The position numbers and the translations under genes are program-made. Below, one piece after another: positions 1-8,900 of a stretch of DNA of 64,000 nt (positions within the stretch are counted from its first letter, which is position 1; each line of letters opens with the position of its first letter). Source of the DNA: Duganella guangzhouensis (GTDB lineage: Bacteria; Pseudomonadota; Gammaproteobacteria; Burkholderiales; Burkholderiaceae_D); contig NZ_WKJK01000003.1 in assembly GCF_009674535.1 (NCBI RefSeq), forward strand, positions 434,001-498,000, given 5' to 3'. A model generated the notes under the pieces. It was not told the DNA's origin. It made no database searches and worked only from the letters and a program-made list of their open reading frames with translations.

Positions 1-334
1 GCAGCCGCGCCAGCAGTTCCGCGAACGCGAACGGTTTGATCAGATAATCGTCCGCGCCCAGCTCCAGGCCGCGCACGCGATCGGCCACTTCGTCACGCGC
101 GGTCAGCATCAACACCGGGGTCTGCTTGCGCTCGCGCAGTTGCTGAAGCAGGCTGAAGCCATCCAGGCCGGGCAGCATCACATCCAGCACGATCAAGGCA
201 TAGTCGGCGTTCAGCGCCAGATGCAGACCATCGACGCCGGTGCGCGCCAGGTCGGCCTGGAAGCCGGCTTCCAGCAGCCCCTTGCGCAAATAATCGCCGG
301 TTTTGGTTTCATCTTCAACAATCAGGATACGCAT
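1..334 (-). CDS. OmpR-family response regulator, N-terminal part (cut by window edge)
   Basis: The first 111 residues form a complete CheY-like receiver: acidic pocket VEDE at residues 6-9, phospho-acceptor Asp51 in VLDVMLPG, Thr78 in MLTAR and Lys100 in LIKPF. The output domain lies beyond the window, so its DNA-binding type is not visible. The sequence resembles heavy-metal regulators of the CusR/CopR/IrlR branch, which are followed by a sensor kinase. The gene lies about 70 bases downstream of a small unknown gene and a CzcE-like gene on the same strand, which fits a metal-responsive locus. Start is the ATG whose complement is at 332-334. The family assignment is firm; the metal link is inferred from context. 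Confidence 0.9.
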   Translation of the reverse strand, partial: MRILIVEDETKTGDYLRKGLLEAGFQADLARTGVDGLHLALNADYALIVLDVMLPGLDGFSLLQQLRERKQTPVLMLTARDEVADRVRGLELGADDYLIKPFAFAELLARL

Positions 335-403
335 GATGATGGCACTAACAAAACCGCAATTTTGCTTGAGTTTGGAGGTTTGAAAATTAGAAAGTCCTGA
401 AAT

Positions 404-640
404 TCACGCCACAGCCCGCTGTTTGGCCGCCACCGACTCCCGCAGCAGCACATGCTGTAACTGCGAGAATGCGGCGGGCGTCAGCAGGGTGCAATCGGCC
501 AGCCCGCACAGCCAGGCGTTCACCGACAGAGACAGGTGGGCGCGCGTTCTGATTTCGCGTTCCCGCCGTATCTCTGCCAGCAACGCCAGCCAGCGTGCCG
601 CCAATCCCGGGCTGGGAAGCAGCTCTTCGCGGTCTGGCAT
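404..640 (-). CDS. small protein of unknown function, 78 aa
   Basis: This short frame starts 4 bases after the stop of the CzcE-like gene, so it is probably translated from the same message. It begins MPDREELLPSPG and has no signal peptide, membrane segment or recognisable motif. It is rich in Leu, Ala and Arg, with a probable helix around ALLAEIRREREIRTRAHLSL. The same frame stays open upstream inside the CzcE-like gene, but an upstream start would overlap that gene heavily, so the internal ATG is preferred. Position between a CzcE-like protein and a response regulator is the only functional hint. It could also be non-coding. Confidence 0.45.
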   Translation of the reverse strand: MPDREELLPSPGLAARWLALLAEIRREREIRTRAHLSLSVNAWLCGLADCTLLTPAAFSQLQHVLLRESVAAKQRAVA

Positions 641-644
641 CGGT

Positions 645-989
645 TTAACGGTAGAGCGGGTCGCGGGCGACGTAGACTTCGATGTCCTTGGCCGGGAAGC
701 CGGCTGGCGCGATGGTGGACAGCCGCACATCGTCCTCATCGCGCAGGGTGCGGAAGTTCCAGGTGAAGGTCTGATGGCCGCTGACGAAGGTGACGGTGTC
801 GCCGTTCTCGACGTTCACCGTTTTGGTGTCAGCGCTGATGTTGATGAGCTTTTCGGAAGCCGTGGCGGGCTCGGTGTGACCGTAGTCACTGGCCGGCGCA
901 GCGTGCGCGCCGGCGCTCAGGCCGGCAGTGGCGATCACTGCCGCGAGCAGCAGGCGTTTGGACATCGAGATGGCGGAATGGTCTGTCAT
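645..989 (-). CDS. CzcE-like periplasmic metal-resistance protein
   Basis: A 114-residue exported protein. A basic start and hydrophobic stretch (about residues 11-28) end in AGAHA, a plausible signal-peptidase site near residue 30. The mature part carries the CzcE-family pattern: a DYGHT segment followed by beta-rich ISADTKTVNVENGDTVTF and TFTWNF. CzcE proteins are small periplasmic copper/heavy-metal-binding proteins of czc/cop loci. The start at 989 is chosen because GGAG lies about 8 bases upstream; an internal ATG at 965 (MSKRLLL) is an alternative. It is divergent from the DUF347 gene at 1181. Family similarity is recognised by eye, so metal specificity is unknown. Confidence 0.7.
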   Translation of the reverse strand: MTDHSAISMSKRLLLAAVIATAGLSAGAHAAPASDYGHTEPATASEKLINISADTKTVNVENGDTVTFVSGHQTFTWNFRTLRDEDDVRLSTIAPAGFPAKDIEVYVARDPLYR

Positions 990-1111
990 GCGGTTCTCCA
1001 GATAGGTAGTGGCATCAGCGCTGATTGGCTAATGAAAACCATTATAGAAACCACACGATTACCGCAGCATTGCCTCTGGATTACACTTTTATTACCGCAA
1101 CATGTCAGAAA

Positions 1112-1127
1112 ATTAATGATGGTTTAA
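1112..1127. promoter_or_regulatory. QseB/PmrA-type direct repeat upstream of the DUF347 gene
   Basis: ATTAA at 1112-1116 and TTTAA at 1123-1127, 11 bases apart, in the divergent region between 989 and 1181. It is the least perfect of nine such repeats in the window. It ends 53 bases before the DUF347 start, a reasonable activator position. The second DUF347 gene (17015-17755) also has this element upstream. Confidence 0.5.
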
Positions 1128-1180
1128 TACAGGCTGCGCTAGCCTGCATGCTGTCTCCGATCATCTACAGGATGCCAGCC

Positions 1181-1876
1181 ATGAAAACTGTCCATATCCC
1201 GGCCGTCAACCCACGCTACTGGACGGCGATCACGCTGGCCAGCATCTGCGGCACCAACCTTGGCGACCTGTATGCGCACACCACGCATCTGGGCATCATG
1301 CAGGGCTTGCTGATCCTGTGCGTTATCGCGGCTGCCGTGTTTGCGGCGGAGCGCGCCGACCAGCGTGTGCATGAAGCCTACTACTGGCTGGTCATTCTGA
1401 TCATTCGCACTGGCGCGACGAATATCGCCGACTATCTGGCTTTCCGTGTCCACATTCCCATGCCAGTGCTAATCGTCGGACTGGCCGCCGCTCTGGCCAT
1501 GCTGGCGTGGCGCACCCGGCGCGATGCCGCCACAGCCAGCGTGCCCAACACCGATGCCGCCTACTGGATCGCCATGCTGATTGCCGGCGTGTTCGGCACC
1601 GTCAGCGGCGACGCGCTGTCCCACCTGATCGGCCAGGGCTACGCCAGTATCTGCCTGAGCCTGCTGCTGGCAGCCGTGCTGTGGTGGAACCCTGGCGCGG
1701 GCGCCTATTGGCTAATCGTCGCCACGGCCCGCACCGCCGGCACCGCGATCGGCGACTGGCTGGCCGAGAACCAGCTGATGAATATCGGCCTGCCGCTGTG
1801 CACCCTGATCACCGTCTGCGTCTTTGCCTCTGTTCTGTTTTACTCGCCATCGGTGGCCAGGGCGCGGATGCAATAG
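1181..1876 (+). CDS. DUF347 (COG4705) four-repeat integral membrane protein
   Basis: A 231-residue polytopic membrane protein of unknown function. It contains four copies of a two-helix unit, each with a Tyr-Trp pair followed by a G-[TA]-x3-[GA]-D motif: YW13-14 with GTNLGD24-29, YW68-69 with GATNIAD, YW128-129 with GTVSGD, and YW176-177 with GTAIGD. Four repeats with a conserved Trp are the definition of the DUF347 family. Start ATG 1181 follows AGGA about 9 bases upstream; the frame is open further 5' but without hydrophobic or conserved sequence. A QseB/PmrA-type repeat lies upstream. Its 3' end overlaps the convergent regulator gene by 37 bases. A diverged paralogue lies at 17015-17755. 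Confidence 0.8.
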   Translation: MKTVHIPAVNPRYWTAITLASICGTNLGDLYAHTTHLGIMQGLLILCVIAAAVFAAERADQRVHEAYYWLVILIIRTGATNIADYLAFRVHIPMPVLIVGLAAALAMLAWRTRRDAATASVPNTDAAYWIAMLIAGVFGTVSGDALSHLIGQGYASICLSLLLAAVLWWNPGAGAYWLIVATARTAGTAIGDWLAENQLMNIGLPLCTLITVCVFASVLFYSPSVARARMQ

Positions 1877-2532
1877 CCGGCACCCGCCACCGTGTGGATC
1901 AGGGCGGCCTCGGTGTCGTGGTCTACCTTGCCGCGCAGGCGGTGCATATGCATGTCAACGATATTCCCTTTGGGATCGAAGTCGTAGTTCCACACCGCCT
2001 CCAGCAGCATGGCCCGCGTAACCACCTGGCCGGGACGCCGCATCAGCTGCTCCAGCAAAGCCAGCTCGCGTGCCTGCAAGCGCAAGTCGCGCGCGCCACG
2101 CACGGCGCTGCGGGCCGCCACATCCAGCTTGAGGTCGGCCACCTGCAACACCGTCTGCCGGCGCCCCTCATCGTTGCGGCGGGCCAGCGCCTCGATGCGC
2201 GCCAGGATCTCGGCAAACGCATACGGCTTGACCAGATAATCGTCGGCGCCCGCCTTCAGCCCCTCGACGCGTTGTTGCGTGCTGCTCAGCGCGCTGATCA
2301 TCAGTACCGGAATGCCAGGATCGCGCCGGCGCAGCGCGCTGACCAGTTCGACGCCATCCAGCCCCGGCATGCGGCGATCGACCACCACCACGTCATAAAT
2401 GCCCTCGCCCGCCATGGCCAGGCCGGTGCGGCTGTCGGCAATATGGTCGGCCACATGGCCGCTTTCCGCCAGGCCGCGCATCAGGTATTGGGCCGAACGG
2501 ACATCGTCTTCGATGAGCAACAGTCGCAACAT
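1840..2532 (-). CDS. OmpR-family response regulator, no adjacent kinase
   Basis: A full-length, 230-residue regulator: receiver with acidic pair at 9-10, phospho-acceptor Asp52 (VVVDRRMPG) and Lys102 (LVKPY), then a winged-helix output domain with the typical ending HRLRGKVD...LIHTVAGAGY. The usual Thr of the receiver is replaced by Ser80. No histidine kinase is on its strand next to it: it is divergent from another regulator gene at 2635 and convergent, overlapping by 37 bases, with the DUF347 gene. It may use the kinase at 3296 or one elsewhere. The frame and start (ATG at 2532) are clear; the target genes are unknown. Confidence 0.92.
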   Translation of the reverse strand: MLRLLLIEDDVRSAQYLMRGLAESGHVADHIADSRTGLAMAGEGIYDVVVVDRRMPGLDGVELVSALRRRDPGIPVLMISALSSTQQRVEGLKAGADDYLVKPYAFAEILARIEALARRNDEGRRQTVLQVADLKLDVAARSAVRGARDLRLQARELALLEQLMRRPGQVVTRAMLLEAVWNYDFDPKGNIVDMHMHRLRGKVDHDTEAALIHTVAGAGYCIRALATDGE

Positions 2533-2634
2533 GAACGATTTTTAATGTTGAAGAGAACTACCATTAGCCAGCGCTACGGCATAATGGATCAGTATAACAG
2601 CGCACTGGACAGTCATAACAAGGAGGCCGCCCGC

Positions 2635-3318
2635 ATGGCCAAGGTACTGGTAATCGAGGATGATACGCAAACCGCGCAGGAGCTGCACGCCGCGCTGAGC
2701 GACGACGGCCACCAGGTCGAGCTGGCCGATAACGGCCGCGCCGGCCTGCTGCGCGCCGCCGCCGACAACTACGACGTCATCGTGCTCGACCGCATGATGC
2801 CCGGCGGCCTGGATGGCCTGGCGGTATTGTCCACGCTGCGCACGGCCGGCGTCACCACGCCGGTGCTGATTCTGAGCGCGCTATCCGCCGTGGACGAGCG
2901 CGTGCGCGGCCTGCGCGCCGGCGGCGACGACTATCTGGCCAAGCCCTTCGACTACATCGAACTGACCGCGCGCCTGGACGCCCTGCTGCGCCGCCGCGAC
3001 GCCCCGGCCGCCGTCACCAGTTTCAAAGTCGGCCGCCTGGAAATGGATTTGCTGACCCACAGTGTGCGCCTGGCCGGCCAGGCTATCGACTTGCAGCCGC
3101 GCGAATTCCGCCTGTTGGAATATTTCTTCCGCAACGCCGGTGAAATCCTGACCCGCACCATGGTGTTTGAAGCGGTATGGGAATACCGCAGCGACGAGCG
3201 CAGCAACGTGATTGATGTCCACATCAGCCGACTGCGCAAGAAAATCGATCCCGACGGCAGCGCGCCCCTGATCCACACCGTGCGCGGTTCCGGTTATGTC
3301 TTCCGCGCGGCCGAGTAA
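2635..3318 (+). CDS. OmpR-family response regulator paired with the kinase at 3296
   Basis: A 227-residue regulator with phospho-acceptor Asp52 (VLDRMMPG), Lys103 (LAKPF) and a winged-helix domain ending DVHISRLRKKID...VRGSGYVF. One extra Gly follows the phospho-acceptor loop (MMPGGLDG), a small departure from the family. The start at 2635 is supported by a strong AAGGAGG at 2620-2626; an in-frame ATG at 2584 has no such signal. The kinase gene overlaps its 3' end by 23 bases, and an RND pump operon follows. I infer that this pair controls the pump. Confidence 0.93.
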   Translation: MAKVLVIEDDTQTAQELHAALSDDGHQVELADNGRAGLLRAAADNYDVIVLDRMMPGGLDGLAVLSTLRTAGVTTPVLILSALSAVDERVRGLRAGGDDYLAKPFDYIELTARLDALLRRRDAPAAVTSFKVGRLEMDLLTHSVRLAGQAIDLQPREFRLLEYFFRNAGEILTRTMVFEAVWEYRSDERSNVIDVHISRLRKKIDPDGSAPLIHTVRGSGYVFRAAE

Positions 3319-4684
3319 GCCGGTCTCGCTGGGCGAGATCCGCCGCGCCGCCAGCTTCCGCACGGCGCTGCTGTTCCTCGCCTTGTACGGCGTGATCGGC
3401 GCGCTGCTGTTTGGCTTCCTCTATCAGCAGATATCCAGCTACGCGCTGGGCCGCATGGACGAATGGCTGGCGCGCGAGCGTAACGCTTTCCTGCGCAGCG
3501 CGCCGTCGGAGCTGGTCGAGCGAGTCAACTACCACGCCCGGCTCGATCCCGACAACGCCCGTCCGTTCGGTCTCTACGGCGCCGACGGCAGCCCGTTGGC
3601 CGGCGCCTTCCCCGGCCCGCGTCCACCCGCCTCGGTCGATGGCCGCGCCTACACGCTGCCGGTCCAGCAAGGCGCCAGCCGGCGCGAGCTGCGCGTCGCC
3701 GCCTATCCCTTGCCGGATGGCCGCCTGCTGGTGCTATCCCAGGATTTGTACGAAGCCCACGAGTTCAATGAAGTACTGCTGCGCGCGCTAGCCTCGGCTG
3801 CGCTGCTGGCCGTGCTGCTTGGGCTGGCGGGCGCGGCCTGGATCGGCCGCCGCGCCGTCCACCGGCTGGACGCCATCACCGGCGCCATCCAAAGCATCGT
3901 GCTGGGCGACCTCAGCCAGCGCCTGCCGCAACGCCCGCTGCAAGACGGCGGCGACGACCTGGACCGGCTGGTCACGGTGGTCAACGGTATGCTGGACGAG
4001 ATCGAGCGCCTGATGCATGAGGTTAAAGGTGCCTGCGACAACATCGCCCACGATTTGCGCACGCCGCTGTCACGCCTGTTGGCCGGACTGGAGCGTGCCC
4101 AGCGCCGCGCCGCCAATACCGATGAATTCCGCCTGGCGGTCGAAGCGGCAATCGCGGAAACGCTATCGCTGCTGGCCACTTTCAACGCCATGCTGCGCAT
4201 CTCGGAAGTGGAGGCCGGCGCCCGCCGCGCCGGCTTTAGCGATGTCGACCTGGCCGCCATCGTCGACGACGCCGTGGAGTTTTACGAACCCAGCGCCGAG
4301 GACAAGCACATCACGCTGACCTACCAGCGCCCGGCGGGCTGGCAGTTCGCGCTGCGCGGCGATGCCAGCCTGCTGTTCGAAGCGCTGGGCAATCTTATCG
4401 ATAACGCCATCAAGTTCACGCCGGAGCACGGCCAGATCAACGTTGCGCTGGTGCGCCAGCCCGATCTGGTCGGCGTCGAAATCCATGACAGCGGCCCCGG
4501 CATTCCACCCGCCGAGCGCGAAGCCGTATTCCAACGCTTCCACCGCAGCGAAAGCAGCCGCCACACACCCGGCAATGGCCTCGGCCTCAGTCTGGTGGTC
4601 GCGGTGGCGCACTTGCACGGCGTGCAGGTGCGCATTCTTGAGCAAGGCCCGGGTTGCCATATCGGCTTCTACCTGCCGGCCTAG
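3296..4684 (+). CDS. sensor histidine kinase, probably controlling the RND pump
   Basis: A 462-residue inner-membrane kinase. TM1 is about residues 23-45, a short periplasmic domain spans about 46-155, TM2 is about 163-185, followed by a HAMP linker. The H-box NIAHDLRTPLSRL places the phospho-acceptor at His252. The ATPase has N-box NLIDNAIKFTP and G-boxes DSGPGIP and GNGLGLSL. Translation is probably coupled to the regulator by the 23-base overlap. The ligand is unknown; pump-linked kinases of this build often sense envelope-active toxic compounds. Confidence 0.92.
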   Translation: MSSARPSKPVSLGEIRRAASFRTALLFLALYGVIGALLFGFLYQQISSYALGRMDEWLARERNAFLRSAPSELVERVNYHARLDPDNARPFGLYGADGSPLAGAFPGPRPPASVDGRAYTLPVQQGASRRELRVAAYPLPDGRLLVLSQDLYEAHEFNEVLLRALASAALLAVLLGLAGAAWIGRRAVHRLDAITGAIQSIVLGDLSQRLPQRPLQDGGDDLDRLVTVVNGMLDEIERLMHEVKGACDNIAHDLRTPLSRLLAGLERAQRRAANTDEFRLAVEAAIAETLSLLATFNAMLRISEVEAGARRAGFSDVDLAAIVDDAVEFYEPSAEDKHITLTYQRPAGWQFALRGDASLLFEALGNLIDNAIKFTPEHGQINVALVRQPDLVGVEIHDSGPGIPPAEREAVFQRFHRSESSRHTPGNGLGLSLVVAVAHLHGVQVRILEQGPGCHIGFYLPA

Positions 4685-4718
4685 CCCAACCTTAACTATT
4701 GTTCATACTCCCAAGAAA

Positions 4719-4733
4719 CGACGTTAACCGTCG
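4719..4733. promoter_or_regulatory. inverted repeat CGACG-N5-CGTCG before the pump operon
   Basis: Five-base arms around TTAAC, 69 bases before the adaptor start, in the 117-base gap between the kinase and the pump genes. It could be an operator for the upstream regulator. Evidence is symmetry and location only. Confidence 0.3.
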
Positions 4734-4773
4734 CGCGCGCAAACTGGCTGCAAGGATGACGGCAACCCGCTGT

Positions 4774-4791
4774 CATCGATCGACATCGATG
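4774..4791 (+). promoter_or_regulatory. perfect 7-bp inverted repeat just before the pump adaptor start
   Basis: CATCGAT-CGAC-ATCGATG is a perfect hairpin with a 4-base loop, ending 10 bases before the adaptor ATG at 4802. The adaptor has no strong Shine-Dalgarno sequence, only GGGAT immediately after the hairpin. The element could be a DNA operator or an RNA hairpin affecting translation; the sequence does not distinguish these. Confidence 0.4.
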
Positions 4792-4801
4792 GGATATCGA
4801 C

Positions 4802-5980
4802 ATGCCAGTTCAACAAAAACATCTACTCCCCGCGCTGCTGGTGCCAGCCATGCTGCTGGCCTTGAGCGGCTGCGGCAAGCAAACCACCACGCCAGCCCAG
4901 CACGCCGCACCGGCGGTTGACGTGATCACGGTCCACCCAACCAGCGTCCCGGTCAGCATCGAGCTGCCGGGCCGCACCACGCCGTATCTGGTCGCGCAAG
5001 TCAGGGCGCGGGTTGATGGCGTCGTGCAGCAGCGCAGCTACACCGAGGGCGCCGACTTGCGCGCCGGGCAGGCGCTGTACCGTATCGACGACGCCCCCTA
5101 CCGCGCCACGCTGGCCAATGCGCAGGCCGCCCAGCAAAAAGCCGCCGCCAATCTGGTGGCCGCCAATGCCCAGGCCGAACGCTACAAGAACCTGGTGGCC
5201 GGCAACGCCGTCAGCAAGCAAGCTTATGACAATGCCGTGGCGGCGCAAGGCCAGGCCGCCGCCGATCTGGCTGCCGCGCAGGCCGGCGTGCAGACCGCGC
5301 GCATCAACCTCGGCTACACCAACGTCACCTCGCCGATCGCCGGCCGCAGCAGCGTTTCGCAAGTGACGCAGGGCGCCTACGTGCAGGCCAGCGCGGCGAC
5401 GCTGATGACCACCGTGCAGCAAATCGATCCCATCTATGTGGACCTGAGCCAGTCCAGCGTGGCCGGCCTCCAATTGCGCCAAGCCATCGCCAGCGGCGAG
5501 CTGCGCCCCGACAGCAACGCCCAGCCGGCGGTCAGCCTCAAGCTGGAAGATGGCAGCACTTACCCGCTGCAGGGCAAGCTGCAGTTCACCGGCATCACGG
5601 TCGACCAGGCCACCGGCACCGTGGGCGTGCGCGCGGTGTTCCCGAATCCGCAACATGTGCTGCTGCCGGGGATGTTTGTCCACGCCAGCCTGGTGCAAGG
5701 CGTGAATACCAAGGCCATGCTGGTGCCGGCCGGCGCCGTCAGCCATAACCAGCAAGGCCAGGCCACCGCGCTGGTGGTCGATGCCGGCGGCAAGGTGGCG
5801 CAGCGCATCCTGCAGGCCGACACCCTGCGCGGCAGGGACTATGTGGTCACCGCCGGTCTGCAAGATGGTGAACGCGTGATCGTCAACAGCCTGCAAAGCG
5901 TGCAGCCGGGCATGCAGGTACGCGTGGCGGCCGCACCCAGCACTGTTGCCGCGGCCGCCGATGCGGCTAACGGTCACTAA
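4802..5980 (+). CDS. RND efflux periplasmic adaptor (membrane fusion lipoprotein)
   Basis: A 392-residue AcrA/MexA-type adaptor. The lipobox LSGC puts the lipidated cysteine at residue 24. Next come a biotinyl-lipoyl half (about residues 60-95, RVDGVVQQRSYTEGADLRAG), an alpha-helical hairpin rich in Ala/Gln (about 100-160), the second lipoyl half (TSPIAGRSSVS) and beta-barrel and membrane-proximal domains. It links the inner-membrane transporter to the outer-membrane channel. The next gene starts 10 bases downstream. Substrate cannot be read from sequence. Confidence 0.95.
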   Translation: MPVQQKHLLPALLVPAMLLALSGCGKQTTTPAQHAAPAVDVITVHPTSVPVSIELPGRTTPYLVAQVRARVDGVVQQRSYTEGADLRAGQALYRIDDAPYRATLANAQAAQQKAAANLVAANAQAERYKNLVAGNAVSKQAYDNAVAAQGQAAADLAAAQAGVQTARINLGYTNVTSPIAGRSSVSQVTQGAYVQASAATLMTTVQQIDPIYVDLSQSSVAGLQLRQAIASGELRPDSNAQPAVSLKLEDGSTYPLQGKLQFTGITVDQATGTVGVRAVFPNPQHVLLPGMFVHASLVQGVNTKAMLVPAGAVSHNQQGQATALVVDAGGKVAQRILQADTLRGRDYVVTAGLQDGERVIVNSLQSVQPGMQVRVAAAPSTVAAAADAANGH

Positions 5981-5989
5981 GGGGGAATC

Positions 5990-8900
5990 ATGGCTCAATT
6001 CTTTATACGACGCCCTGTATTTGCCATCGTACTGGCTCTGCTCATCATGCTGGGCGGGATCATCGCCCTGACCGGCCTGCCGGTGGAACAGTTCCCGCCG
6101 GTGGCGCCGCCGACCGTGCAGATCTCCACCAGCTATCCGGGTGCTTCCGCCGTCACCATGCAGGACACCGTGGTGCAGGTGATCGAGCAGCAAATGAGCG
6201 GCATCGACAACCTGTTGTACATGTCGTCCACCACCGATGACACCGGCGTGTCGACCACCTCGCTGACCTTCGCCACCGGCACCGATCCCAACATCGCCCA
6301 GGTGCAGGTGCAGAACAAGCTGCAGCTGGCCACCCCGCTGCTGCCGGCGCCGGTGCAGCAAAGCGGCGTGCAGGTCACCAAGTCCACCAACAGCTTCCTG
6401 ATGGTGGTGGGCTTTGTCTCGACCGACAACAGCATGAACAAATTCGACATCGCCAACTACGTGGTGTCCAACGTGCAGGGACCGCTGAGCCGCATCAACG
6501 GCGTCGGCAATATGAACGTGTTCGGCAGCCAGTACGCAATGCGCGTCTGGCTGGACCTGGACAAGCTGCACAGCTACGCGCTGTCGCCGCTGGATGTGAC
6601 CAGCGCGCTGACCGCGCAAAACGTGCAGATTTCCGGCGGCCAGCTGGGCGCCGCGCCGGCCGTGGCGGACCAGCAGCTCAACGCCACCATCACCGAATCG
6701 ACGCTGCTGCGTACCCCGGCGGACTTCGGCAACATCCTGCTGAAAGTGCAAGCGGACGGCTCGCAGGTGCGCCTGCGCGACGTCGCCCGGGTTGACCTGG
6801 GACCGGAAAACTTCAAGGTCGACAACAAGTACAACGGCGCGCCAGCCAGCGGCATCGGCATTCAGCTGGCGCCCGGCGGCAATGCGCTGGACACCGCCAA
6901 TGCCATCCGCGCCCAGCTCAAGCAATTGGAGCCCTACTTCCCGCATGGCCTGAAGGTGGTCTATCCAAACGACGTCACGCCCTTCATCAAGATTTCGATT
7001 GAAGAAGTCGTCAAGACCCTGATCGAAGGCATCGTCCTGGTGTTCCTGGTGATGTACCTGTTCCTGCAAAACGTGCGCGCCACGCTGATTCCGTCGATCA
7101 CCGTGCCGGTGGTCCTGCTGGGTACCTTCGGCATGATGTCGGCGCTGGGCTTCACCATCAACACCCTGTCCATGTTCGGCCTGGTGCTGGCGATCGGCCT
7201 GCTGGTGGACGACGCCATTGTGGTGGTGGAAAACGTCGAACGAGTGATGCACGAAGAGCATATCGGCCCGCTGGAAGCGACCCGCAAGGCCATGGGCCAG
7301 ATCAGCGGCGCGCTGATCGGCGTGGCGCTGGTGCTGTGCGCGGTGTTCGTGCCGGTGGCGTTCTCGGGTGGCACTGTGGGCGGCATCTACCGCCAGTTCT
7401 CGCTGACCATCGTGATTTCCATGCTGCTGTCGGTGTTTGTCGCGCTGTCGCTGACACCGGCCCTGTGCGCCACCTTGCTGAAGCCGGCCAGCGACCATGC
7501 GGCCCAGCGCGGCTTCTTCGGCTGGTTCAACCGCACCTTCGACAGCGGCCGCGACAAATACGTGCACGGCGTGCGCCACATCGCCGCCCGCTCCGGCCGC
7601 TGGCTGATCATTTACGGCGTCATCATCGCCGCCGTGCTGCTGATGTTCGCCAAGCTGCCAACCTCCTTCCTGCCGAACGAAGACCAGGGTTACATCTTCG
7701 TCCAGGTCCAGGCGCCCACCGGGGCCACCCAGGCCCAGACCGGCGTCATCCTGGACCGCGTCGATACCTATCTGCGCACCAAGGAGAGCGACGTGGTCGA
7801 CGCCACCTTCATGGTCAACGGCTACAACGATGCCGGCCGTGGCGGCAATCAGGGTCAGCTGTTCCTGCACCTGAAAGACTGGTCGGAACGCACCAACGCC
7901 AACCAGACCGCAGCCGCGCTGAGCGACCGCATCACGCGCCACTTCGCGCATGACAAGGACGCCGTCATCACCACCATCAGCCCGCCTCCGATCCGTGGCC
8001 TGGGCAGCGCATCCGGCTTCGACTTCGAGCTGCAGGACCGCGCCGGCCTGGGACACGAGGCGTTGGCAAAAGCGCGCGATCAACTGCTGGCCCTGGCCGC
8101 AAAAAACCCGGCACTGGCGCAGGTCCACCTGAAAGGCCAGACCGAAAATCCCACCTTCAAAGTCAATATCGACCGTGAAAAGGCGGCCGTGCTGGGCGTT
8201 AGCGCGGCCGATATCGACCAATCGTTCTCGATTGCCTGGGGCGCCAAATACGTCAACAACTTTCTCGACACCGACAACCGCATCAAGAAAGTCTATGTGC
8301 AGGCCGATGCACCGTTTCGCATGAATCCGCAGGACATGGACAAGCTCTACGTGCGCAACAGCACTGGCGGCATGGTGCCGTTCGGCGCCTTCGCCAGCGC
8401 CAAATGGACGTATGGCCCGCCGCAGCTGCAGCGCTACAACGGCGTCGAAGCGATGGAAATCCAGGGCCAGCCGGCGCCAGGCTATAGCACCGGCCAGGCC
8501 ATGCTCGAAATGGAGAAGCTGGTTGCCCAGCTACCGCAAGGCATCGGTTATGAATGGACCGGCAGCTCGCTGCAACAGAAGCAAGCCAGCTCGCAGGCAC
8601 CACTGCTGTACGCCCTGTCCATCCTGGTGGTGTTCCTCAGCTTGGCGGCATTGTATGAAAGCTGGTCGATTCCGATCTCGGTGATCATGGTGATCCCGAT
8701 CGGCGTGTTGGGCGCGCTGGCGGCCACCATGCTGGCCGGTCTGACCAACGACGTCTACTTTCAGGTCGGCCTGCTGACCACCATCGGCCTGTCAGCCAAG
8801 AACGCGATTCTGATCGTCGAATTTGCCCGCGAGTTGCAGCAGCAAGGACGCTCCGTGCTGGAAGCCGCCATCGAAGCGGCGCAGATGCGCTTGCGTCCGA

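Noticed and set aside
4823..8221. Very long open frame (over 1100 codons) on the - strand opposite the RND genes
   Set aside because: It mirrors two well-conserved pump genes on the + strand, is rich in His, Gln and Arg, and has no recognisable domain; typical antisense artefact of GC-rich codon bias.
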